Shown here one piece after another: positions 9,383 to 15,789 of a DNA stretch of 64,000 bases. Each line of letters opens with the position of its first letter. Position 1 is the stretch's first letter. Location of the stretch: NCBI RefSeq assembly GCF_003121705.1, contig NZ_PYHR01000002.1:2976001-3040000 (forward strand). Direction: 5' to 3'. Made by a program: the position numbers and the translations under genes. The notes beneath the pieces were generated by a model, which made no database searches, was not told the DNA's origin, and saw nothing but the letters and a program-made list of their open reading frames with translations. This DNA comes from Serinibacter arcticus. Lineage in GTDB: Bacteria > Actinomycetota > Actinomycetes > Actinomycetales > Beutenbergiaceae.

Positions 9383-10056
9383 CGGGTCACCGTGAGGTGG
9401 TCGACGGCGGAGGTGGGGGTGGGGGTGGTGGCGCTCGTTGCGGGGGTGGCGACGGCGGGGGTGAGCGTGGTGCGGAGGGTGGGCTCCGCCGTCGTGATCC
9501 TGGTCGGCCGGAGCCGGTAGCGGACCTCCACCCAGGTGGAGTCGTTGACGAGGTCGAGGCGTGTGACGGTGACGGCGCGGACGTCGGCGCCAAGCATGGC
9601 CTCGAGGTGGTCGGTGAGCTCGGTCTCGTCGGCGATAGCGCGGTCGAGCACGATCGTCTGGCTGCGCGAGTGGGGGAGGAGGCGGGGGTGGTCGGCGATC
9701 CAGATGAGCCCGACGATGAGGCCCATGCCGGCCGCGGCGAGCCACAGCGGGGTGGGGGCGAGGCCGCCGAGGAGGCCGATCGCGAGCGAGGCGAAGTAGT
9801 AGGCGACCTCGCGCTGGCTGAGCTCGTCGGAGCGGAGACGGATGATCGACAGGACGCCGAGGAGACCCAGGCCGAGGCCGGCGCCGACCGCCGAGCTGGC
9901 GAGCGTCGCCGAGACGGTGAAGACGCCGATGTTGATCCCGAGGTAGGCCACGACCAGATCGCGCCGGTGGTGGCGCGGGTGGTAGAGGCCGAACACGAGA
10001 ACGGCGATGGCGGCGAGGTCGGCCGCCAGCAGGGTGAGGGTGGTGCTGATCGTCAT
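9379..10056 (-). CDS. DUF4956 membrane protein
   Basis: A 225-aa integral membrane protein with about four to five hydrophobic segments in the first 115 residues ('LTLLAADLAAIAVLVFG', 'VAYLGINIGVFTVSATL', 'GLGLGLLGVLSIIRLRSDEL', 'VAYYFASLAIGLLGGL'). A soluble C-terminal domain follows, containing 'VTRLDLVNDSTWVEVRYR'. The family's central LLSIIRLRS-type motif is present. It is the first gene of the operon with the VTC and Cthe_2159-like genes and overlaps the VTC start by four bases. Its role is unknown; conserved linkage suggests a membrane partner of the VTC enzyme. Confidence 0.85.
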   Translation of the reverse strand: MTISTTLTLLAADLAAIAVLVFGLYHPRHHRRDLVVAYLGINIGVFTVSATLASSAVGAGLGLGLLGVLSIIRLRSDELSQREVAYYFASLAIGLLGGLAPTPLWLAAAGMGLIVGLIWIADHPRLLPHSRSQTIVLDRAIADETELTDHLEAMLGADVRAVTVTRLDLVNDSTWVEVRYRLRPTRITTAEPTLRTTLTPAVATPATSATTPTPTSAVDHLTVTR

Positions 10057-10279
10057 GGGGACTCCTTCGGTGAGGAGTCCCAGTCAGCCGGGGGTTGCTG
10101 TGCGGTGGCTGTGCGGGGGGTGGGGTGGTTGCTGTGAGGGTGCGGCGCTGCACAGGATCGAGTGGTGGGTGACGCGAGGCCAAGCCGCGTTTGGTCGGAC
10201 TGGCTGCGGGAGGGTAGCCTGCTTCGAGCCGATCGGCGCCAGCCGCGTCCCGCCAGACGCGCTGGAGCCGCCCGGTCTT

Positions 10280-10368
10280 GGAGACGTCGCATAGTCAGGT
10301 CTAGTGCGCGGCCCTGCTAAGGCCGTGAAGGGGCAACTCTTCCGTGGGTTCAAATCCCACCGTCTCCG
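10280..10368 (+). tRNA. tRNA-Ser (anticodon GCT)
   Basis: The acceptor stem GGAGACG (10280-10286) pairs with CGTCTCC (10361-10367). The anticodon stem CGGCC/GGCCG encloses the loop CTGCTAA with anticodon GCT (10316-10318). A long variable arm typical of serine tRNAs and a T-arm with GTTCAAATC are present. CCA is not encoded. The region just downstream is a mobile-element mosaic, so the 3' end of this gene is a likely insertion hotspot. Confidence 0.93.
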
Positions 10369-10369
10369 C
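10362..10369 (+). repeat. Left copy of a short direct repeat from the tRNA 3' end
   Basis: GTCTCCGC at the end of tRNA-Ser recurs at 13657-13664, just outside the far end of the mobile segment and just before a tRNA-style terminator. It could be a short attachment or target duplication, but eight bases alone are weak evidence. Confidence 0.3.
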
Positions 10370-10431
10370 GTGTGTGATGTCTCAGGACATCGGGATGGCT
10401 CGGACCCACGGATGTGGGTTCGGGCCATCGC

Positions 10432-10607
10432 TCATTTTGGGTGTTGGGGCTGGTAGTTGCGGGTGAGGTCGATGGTGATCTCGCTTGTAGTGGCGTGGAT
10501 GACGGTGGCCTCGAGGTCGTGGACGAGGACTTTGACGTGGGTTCCGGTTTGGGCTCGTCCGACGGCGAGGTGGCGGAGCTTGCCGGCTACTCGGGGTAGT
10601 CCCTAGC
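10432..10607 (-). pseudogene. IS481 transposase, C-terminal remnant
   Basis: Reading the minus strand gives about 57 codons containing 'HLAVGRAQTGTHVKVLVHDL' and 'ITIDLTRNYQP' before a stop. This is the usual tail of IS481-family transposases. There is no start codon in place, and the frame breaks upstream (TAG near 10611). The matching N-terminus lies 2.7 kb away at 13268-13540. Confidence 0.65.
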
Positions 10608-10745
10608 CTTGCATCGTGACCACCTAGTGCAGGAGTGTCGGCGCATGGTTCGCGCGGCGGCTTAATGACCTGCAGGGCGGCACGGTAGGCGAGTGAGTCT
10701 TGGGACTCGGCGCGTTAGGCTCGTGCCAGAATTGTGGAGGATCCT

Positions 10746-11717
10746 TTGACAGAGGAACGGCGGCAGGAATCGCCTAGTAGGGGCGCGGATTCTCTGTTGG
10801 AGGGGCTTCGGGCGGTGTTGGGCGCCGATTCGGGAAGAGTCGTGCCGGAGACAGCGCTTGTTCGTGATGGTGGGCCGATTGTGATTGCGTTTTTAGTAGC
10901 GCAAGGAGCTGTGTCTGAACGAAAGACCGACGGGCGCTTCGAGATTGTCAGTGACGTGGCTCGCGCCTATATTGCAACCCTTGCCGAACATGTTGACTCA
11001 GGTGTTCCCCTCTATGAGGGCTGGGACAGGGCGGTCCCGGCCGGTTCGGTGGAGGGAGTTGCGCTTAACGGACCTTACCTCACGCTCAAAATCGAGGAGA
11101 GGCGCTTCTCGGGGTCGAAGAGCGTCCCCACTCGAGAGGTCCGGATAGTTCAGGCGGCAATTAAAGCCCGGTTTGCCCTGGGTTACGGTGACCGATTCCT
11201 CGTGAGGTGGGACGCGAAGGCACGATGCTTTCAGCCAGTCGGCGGCCACGTTCGCAACTCTGACACCGACACAGAACGGGCGATGCGACGGGAGATCGAG
11301 GAGGAAATTCCGGACGTAGTCTCGGGCGAAGAGTTCACGATCAGCCGCGTCGGTGCTGGAGTGACTGCTCAAGTATCTCGGACTACGTCGGCGTTGACCC
11401 AGTATGATATGGAGTTCTTCTCGGTCACTTTCGGAGCGCGCTCGCCTAGGCTGACGCAAATCGACCGTTGGGTCAAGCGTCAAGAGATGCTGAATGGCCG
11501 AACGCGAGATGGAGAGGCCATCAATGTTCTCGGCATGGCTCGGTCCCAGCCTGATTTCGATTCGTTTCTGAATCGCTTACCGTACAGCTTTCCGACGTCC
11601 CTCAAGCCGTCTCGGCAGTTGATATTGCGGCGCATCTATGAGTCGATCTTGCTCATCAGCGGCTTGGCCGGAATCGCGACCGTGGTAAGCATGCTGCACG
11701 GCGTCCTTAGGGGATAG
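10746..11717 (+). CDS. Membrane-anchored NUDIX-domain protein, possibly of the SMODS-associated type
   Basis: About 323 aa. A TTG at 10746 sits five bases after GGAGG; the alternative GTG at 10734 is less well placed. Residues about 10-80 look like a winged-helix-type segment. The middle holds a NUDIX fold with a box-like RREIEEEIPD preceded by FQPVGGHV. The usual Gly after the Glu pair is replaced by Asp, so hydrolase activity is uncertain. One hydrophobic segment near the C-terminus ('ILLISGLAGIATVV') should anchor it in the membrane. NUDIX-plus-transmembrane proteins occur as nucleotide-sensing effectors in CD-NTase-linked conflict systems, but no cyclase is nearby. Codon use looks less GC-rich than the neighbours, and the gene sits inside a broken IS481 element, both signs of transfer. 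Confidence 0.6.
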   Translation: MTEERRQESPSRGADSLLEGLRAVLGADSGRVVPETALVRDGGPIVIAFLVAQGAVSERKTDGRFEIVSDVARAYIATLAEHVDSGVPLYEGWDRAVPAGSVEGVALNGPYLTLKIEERRFSGSKSVPTREVRIVQAAIKARFALGYGDRFLVRWDAKARCFQPVGGHVRNSDTDTERAMRREIEEEIPDVVSGEEFTISRVGAGVTAQVSRTTSALTQYDMEFFSVTFGARSPRLTQIDRWVKRQEMLNGRTRDGEAINVLGMARSQPDFDSFLNRLPYSFPTSLKPSRQLILRRIYESILLISGLAGIATVVSMLHGVLRG

Positions 11718-11974
11718 TCATTGAGATGCGCATGCCGCGCTGCGTCCAAGGCCTACGAGTGGCCCACTGAGCTAGGGGCACTCCGAACGGCCGGGTGGCG
11801 GCCGCTGGCAGATTTCTCGCCGGTCGGGTGTTGAGTTCGATTTTCGTTGGCCTGGGTGGCGGCTAGGGGTCTTGGTTGTCGAGAATAGGGAGTGGCCAAG
11901 CTGCCTGATCGATGGCTTATCGAATCACCCTGGGTTTGGTGGAGTCGCCTGAGTTTGGGAACGAGGATGGACTC

Positions 11975-12316
11975 ATGCCGAAGGAGCAGAGTGCGGGGAA
12001 GCCGACCACGAGGCGGTACTCCGATCAGGAGAAGGCCGCCGCAGTCCGGATGGTCCGATCGCTGCGAGCGGAGCTGGGGACCGATCACGGCACGGTCCAT
12101 CGGGTCGCGACCCAGCTCGACTACGGAGTCGAGTCGCTCCGAATCTGGGTCAAGCAGGCCGACATCGACGACGGCGTTACGCCGGGGGTGACGACCGACG
12201 AGGCTGCCAGGGTGAAGGCGCTGGAGCAGGAGAACCGGGAGCTGAAGCGGGCGAACGAGATATTGCGGCGAGCGGCGAATTTCTTCGGGGCGGAGCTCGA
12301 CCGCCAGAGCAAGTAG
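11975..12316 (+). CDS. IS3-family transposase OrfA (helix-turn-helix)
   Basis: A 113-aa protein starting MPKEQSAGK. The ATG follows GAGGATGG; upstream in-frame codons lie in the terminal repeat. It has the IS3 OrfA helix-turn-helix ('RYSDQEKAAAVRMVRSLRAE' ... 'VESLRIWVKQ') and a C-terminal leucine-zipper-like helix ('ALEQENRELKRANEILRRA'). OrfB lies in the -1 frame, and its open frame reaches back across the end of orfA, so the active transposase is probably an OrfAB fusion made by programmed frameshifting, as in the family. Confidence 0.9.
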   Translation: MPKEQSAGKPTTRRYSDQEKAAAVRMVRSLRAELGTDHGTVHRVATQLDYGVESLRIWVKQADIDDGVTPGVTTDEAARVKALEQENRELKRANEILRRAANFFGAELDRQSK

Positions 12317-12378
12317 CCGCGTTCATCGACGCCAACCGCACGGACGTCGTCGAAGGCCGCCGGCTGGGGATCGAGCTC

Positions 12379-13236
12379 ATGTGCAGCGTGCTGCAGGTGG
12401 CCCCCAGCACCTACTACGCCCGCAAGGCCCGCCCGCCCTCGGCCCGGCAGGTCCGCGACGCGGTCACTGGGTCAGAGCTGTTGTCGTTGTGGGAGGCGAA
12501 CTACTGCGTCTACGGAGCTCGCAAGCTCTGGAAAGTGGCCGGCCGAGCCGGGCTCGACGTGGGACGCGATCAAGTCGCGCGTCTGATGCGGGCCGCGGGA
12601 GTTGTGGGCGTGCGCCGGACGAAACGGGTACGGACGACCCGGCCAGACCCGCTGGCTGCCCGCCATCCGGACCTGGTGCGCCGGGACTTCACCGCGACGG
12701 CTCCAAACCAGTTGTGGGTGACGGACTTGACCTACGTCCCGACGTGGGTCGGGGTGGCCTACGTCTGCTTCATCATCGATGCCTACTCCCGGATGGTCGT
12801 GGGCTGGCGGGCAGCGCCGACGATGAGGACCGAGACCGTGCTGGACGCGATCGAGATGGCTCGCTGGTCGCGCGGGGCGAACCTTGCGGGGCCGCGATGT
12901 CACAGCGATGCGGGCAGTCAATTCACCTCGCTGCGCTACGGGGAACGTCTCGCCGAGATCGGTGCGACGCCCTCGATCGGCACCGTTGGCGACAGCTACG
13001 ACAACGCCCTGGCCGAGACTGTGAACGGCTACTACAAGGCCGAACTCATCCGAAGCCCCGCCCGCCAGCGGCCCTGGAAGAGCGTCGAGGACGTCGAGCT
13101 CGCCACCCTCGGCTGGGTCCACTGGCACAACACCCTGCGGCTGCACGGCTACCTCGGCGACGTCCCACCGGCTGAGTTTGAGCGGGCCTTTTATGCTGAC
13201 CAGACCGACCACCACCAGGTCGTCGGAATCCAATAG
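12379..13236 (+). CDS. IS3-family transposase OrfB (DDE integrase core)
   Basis: A 285-aa catalytic part with an rve-type core. The DDE residues are in VTDLTYVPTWVGVAY, CHSDAGSQFTS and ALAETVNGYYKAELI. The N-terminal HTH_21-like part contains 'YGARKLWKVAGRAG'. The listed ATG is an internal possible start; the frame is open upstream to beyond 12301, consistent with expression as a frameshifted OrfAB. All motifs are intact, so the element may still move. Confidence 0.92.
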   Translation: MCSVLQVAPSTYYARKARPPSARQVRDAVTGSELLSLWEANYCVYGARKLWKVAGRAGLDVGRDQVARLMRAAGVVGVRRTKRVRTTRPDPLAARHPDLVRRDFTATAPNQLWVTDLTYVPTWVGVAYVCFIIDAYSRMVVGWRAAPTMRTETVLDAIEMARWSRGANLAGPRCHSDAGSQFTSLRYGERLAEIGATPSIGTVGDSYDNALAETVNGYYKAELIRSPARQRPWKSVEDVELATLGWVHWHNTLRLHGYLGDVPPAEFERAFYADQTDHHQVVGIQ

Positions 13237-13267
13237 CGCGACCCTCCATCAGACCCAGGGCGATTCA

Positions 13268-13540
13268 GTGCCAGGCCAGCGTCTCGGCGCCCGCGTCCAG
13301 GCCCGCCGCGACGAGCCGGGCGCGTAGCTCACGCAGGACCATCACGGTCTGGGGTGGAGTCGGGTTTGGGGAGGATCGCGGCCGTCGCGAGCGGGGCTCG
13401 AACGCGGCCTCACCCTCAGCGGCGTAGCGGGCCAGGAGCTTGTAGATCCAGGAGCGGTGCACGCCATGGCGGCGGGCGACCTCGGCAACCGAGACCCCCT
13501 GGAGAGTCACGCCGGTGATGACGAATCTGGCTGTCGACAT
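13268..13540 (-). pseudogene. IS481 transposase, N-terminal remnant
   Basis: The minus strand from an ATG at 13540 reads MSTARFVITG, then a helix-turn-helix ('VSVAEVARRHGVHRSWIYKL'), then 'RSRRPRSSPNPTP', a typical IS481 N-terminus. The frame is cut after about 91 codons by the right end of the IS3 element. The missing remainder corresponds to the DDE core, and the tail is found at 10432-10607. Confidence 0.75.
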
Positions 13541-13656
13541 GCCCGAGCATCCAGCCCCACCCCGAGCCCGCGCCGGGGTGATGCCGATGACGTGAGACAT
13601 CGTGGCTCCGATGACCCGAGACAGCCGTCGCCCATGTCCTGAACCTGGACACCATA

Positions 13657-13664
13657 GTCTCCGC
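13657..13664 (+). repeat. Right copy of the tRNA-end direct repeat
   Basis: GTCTCCGC, identical to the end of tRNA-Ser at 10362-10369. It is followed after about 20 bases by a strong tRNA-style terminator. This supports the idea that the IS481/IS3 segment separated the tRNA from its original downstream DNA. Confidence 0.3.
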
Positions 13665-13683
13665 ATTCTTTGTAAAGCATTCG

Positions 13684-13715
13684 CAAAGGCCCGAGCTCTC
13701 CTCAGCTCGGGCCTT
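13684..13715 (+). terminator. Strong hairpin terminator displaced from tRNA-Ser
   Basis: A perfect 13-bp stem AAAGGCCCGAGCT / AGCTCGGGCCTTT with a six-base loop. This A-rich/T-rich footed hairpin is the type usually found just behind actinobacterial tRNA genes. Here it lies 3.3 kb from the tRNA, beyond the mobile segment. The 325 bases that follow, up to the next gene, hold nothing I recognise. Confidence 0.75.
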
Positions 13716-14039
13716 TGCCGTGCTGATACCTGTTAGTGCAGTTCCCGCTGGGCGGGTAGCCGGCCATGCCTCTAGTCCAGTTGGACGCAGGGATCCGCTG
13801 GCCCGGCGGACGCTTCCTGTGGGCGTGATGAACGTAGGGGTCAAGTTGAGACCCTGATAGTGGTATAACGCGGTGCCCGGCCTGGGCCGGATGCGGTCAT
13901 CGTGCTACACCGCTTTCTGGGACCCAACCAGGCGCGTGGACCCTGGTCAGGTGACCCGTCGGATCTAACGCGCCGCTCGGGGGCCAAGTAGTCGCGTTGG
14001 GGGTGGCATTCAGGGGCACGCGCGCGCTAGGGTCTTCGA

Positions 14040-15176
14040 ATGGAACCTGAGACTGCCGATGACGCCAACCTGAGTAAACTTCTAGATCGAACTCTGACCG
14101 AGCTGGAGTTCGATGATCAAAGCGACGCTGATGAGTCGCCGGTTCCAGTCACTTTCTCCACTCAGGACTACCCTGTCGACGGCTTAGTATCCCGCCTTGA
14201 GCGCGGAACGATGTTGGTTCCGCAGTTTGGAACGGCGGACGCCAGAATTCATACAGCTGGGTTCCAGAGGGGGTTCGTGTGGACGAAGAAACAGATGGAC
14301 AAGTTTATCGAGTCTCTGCTGCTTGGGTATCCAATCCCTGGGATTTTCTTGGTGAAGCAGGCGGCCGACAATCGACTTCTTGTGCTGGACGGTCAGCAGC
14401 GACTGGAGACCTTGCGTCTCTTCTATTCGGGGATCTATGAAGATCGTGCGTTCAAGTTGACAAATGTTGGGACCGAGCTTCAGGGGTTGACGTATGCAAC
14501 TCTCGGCGACGAGCGACAACTCATGCTCGATAATTCCTTCATGCAGGCTACCATCGTAACCGCTGACGGGACGGCTGAGGTCAATGAGGCCGTCTATAGT
14601 ATCTTCGAGCGGCTCAACTCCGGCGGAACCCAGCTAACCCCTCATGAAATCCGCATGGCGCTCTTCGCTGGGCCGTTGATGGACTCGATCGCCGCCATAA
14701 ATGAAGAAGAAGGCTGGCGCTGGATATACGGAACAAAGTCCAAGAGGGCGCGAGATCACGAGTTGATCCTTCGCGCAATCGCTCTCTTCGAGCGGAGCTC
14801 TGAGTATCGGAGACCGCTCAAGTCGTTCTTGAACTCGTTCTCCGCGGACCGCCGTGACGTGGACGCGGCTGCGACCGACTCCGGCCAGTGGTTTGTCGAA
14901 GCATGTGAGATCCTCTCGTCCGAAGTCGGCTCTGGCGTATTGCGGCGGGACGAAGGCGGCGCCGTGAACGCTGCCCTTGCGGAAGCGATCATTGTTGCCT
15001 TGATGGAGCATCTCCGAGACTCGGGTAGTGCGCCCGAGAACCTCGAGGAGCGCGTTGCAACTTTGAAGTCCGATTCGCAGTTCCTATCCGCAACGGCTCG
15101 TGCCACTGCTGACAACGAGGCCGTACGGCAAAGGTTGGCGAGTGCGCGAGCCATCCTTGCCGATCGCGAGCAGTAG
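14040..15176 (+). CDS. DUF262 (GmrSD N-terminal-type) protein
   Basis: A 378-aa protein with the DUF262 ParB-like fold. It has the motifs FQRGFVWTKKQMDKFIESLL and GYPIPGIFLV near residues 75-103, DGQQRLETL near 119, and FERLNSGGTQLTPHEIR near 185. These are hallmarks of the N-terminal NTPase/nuclease module of the GmrSD type, found in many anti-phage loci. No DUF1524 HNH domain follows, so this is a single-domain version with a helical C-terminus. The next gene, a HEPN protein, begins four bases after its stop, pointing to a two-gene unit. Codon use is less GC-rich than the flanks. Which nucleic acid or nucleotide it acts on is unknown. Confidence 0.85.
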   Translation: MEPETADDANLSKLLDRTLTELEFDDQSDADESPVPVTFSTQDYPVDGLVSRLERGTMLVPQFGTADARIHTAGFQRGFVWTKKQMDKFIESLLLGYPIPGIFLVKQAADNRLLVLDGQQRLETLRLFYSGIYEDRAFKLTNVGTELQGLTYATLGDERQLMLDNSFMQATIVTADGTAEVNEAVYSIFERLNSGGTQLTPHEIRMALFAGPLMDSIAAINEEEGWRWIYGTKSKRARDHELILRAIALFERSSEYRRPLKSFLNSFSADRRDVDAAATDSGQWFVEACEILSSEVGSGVLRRDEGGAVNAALAEAIIVALMEHLRDSGSAPENLEERVATLKSDSQFLSATARATADNEAVRQRLASARAILADREQ

Positions 15177-15179
15177 CCC

Positions 15180-15686
15180 GTGGGTGAGAAGGGCGTTACT
15201 GCTGCTTGGCCACCAGTTTCGGTGCGCCAGAAGTCCTTGGCACTCAAGGAACTGGCCGACGTGGTGCGGGGTGCAGACACTGCCGTGAGTTCGCACCTAA
15301 GTAGGTACTTAGTGGTGCGCTCGGCGGGGCTGCTCGAGGCTGTTCGTGATGACCTGATGGATCAACACTGTCTAATCGTCGGCCATCCTCGGCTGCGCCG
15401 TAGAATTGTAGCCGGGCTCCGCCTAGGGCAAGGAGTCCGACCGTCTCAGCTTGGTGATTTCCTGGGGACGTTTGACCCTGACTGGAGAGTGCAGTTCGAG
15501 GCGTACATGAGTGAGGACGATAACGCCCGAAGGGATCGCCTGGGTGCTATGGTTGACGCTCGCAAGAAGATCGCGCATGGCGATGGTGAGCAGGTTCGCG
15601 TTTCCAGTGCTTTGGTGTGGTCTGACACGGCTCTGGAAATTGCGTCTTGGCTTGAGAGGATCCTGTCGCCTAACGTTTCCAAATGA
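15180..15686 (+). CDS. HEPN-domain protein (MAE_28990/MAE_18760-like), predicted RNase
   Basis: A 168-aa, mostly helical protein with the HEPN catalytic signature R-X4-H (Arg128-Lys-Lys-Ile-Ala-His133, in DARKKIAHGDG). HEPN proteins with this motif are usually metal-independent RNases acting as toxins or abortive-infection effectors. The GTG start lies directly behind the DUF262 stop, so the two are probably co-translated. The pair 'DUF262 + MAE-type HEPN' recurs in bacterial defence islands according to family knowledge; the present match is by motif and context. The convergent helicase gene ends 100 bp further on. Confidence 0.8.
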   Translation: MGEKGVTAAWPPVSVRQKSLALKELADVVRGADTAVSSHLSRYLVVRSAGLLEAVRDDLMDQHCLIVGHPRLRRRIVAGLRLGQGVRPSQLGDFLGTFDPDWRVQFEAYMSEDDNARRDRLGAMVDARKKIAHGDGEQVRVSSALVWSDTALEIASWLERILSPNVSK

Positions 15687-15789
15687 GTACTGCCGGATCG
15701 GGGTCGTGCTTGCAGCGACCCAAGAAGAATGTGGGCGACCCCTCGGGTTCTGAGAAGCTCAACGAAATGCCCGCTCCTATGGGACCGGA

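Larger units (their letters stand above)
11920..13267 (+). mobile_element. Intact IS3-family insertion sequence
   Basis: Imperfect terminal inverted repeats of about 30 bp are visible: TCGAATCACCCTGGGTTTGG at 11920-11939 and onward, and the complement of TGAATCGCCCTGGGTCTGAT ending at 13267. Between them are orfA and orfB in the usual -1 overlapping arrangement. The right end cuts directly into the IS481 transposase reading frame at about codon 91, so this element is the younger of the two. No convincing target duplication is seen; the left flank was probably rearranged. Confidence 0.8.
10378..13623. mobile_element. Decayed IS481-family element carrying a NUDIX gene and an inserted IS3 element
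   Basis: A 15-bp inverted repeat with 13 matches brackets the segment: TGTCTCAGGACATCG at 10378-10392, and its partner CGATGACCCGAGACA at 13609-13623. A further similar internal copy lies at 13585-13602. Inside, both ends encode the two extremes of an IS481 transposase on the minus strand (N-terminal part 13268-13540, C-terminal part 10432-10607). The DDE core is missing and replaced by a NUDIX gene and an IS3 element. This is an inference from recognisable transposase ends plus matching termini. Confidence 0.6.

Noticed and set aside
10734-10745. GTG start for the NUDIX-TM gene
   Set aside because: This GTG overlaps the GGAGG ribosome site itself; the TTG at 10746 has proper spacing.
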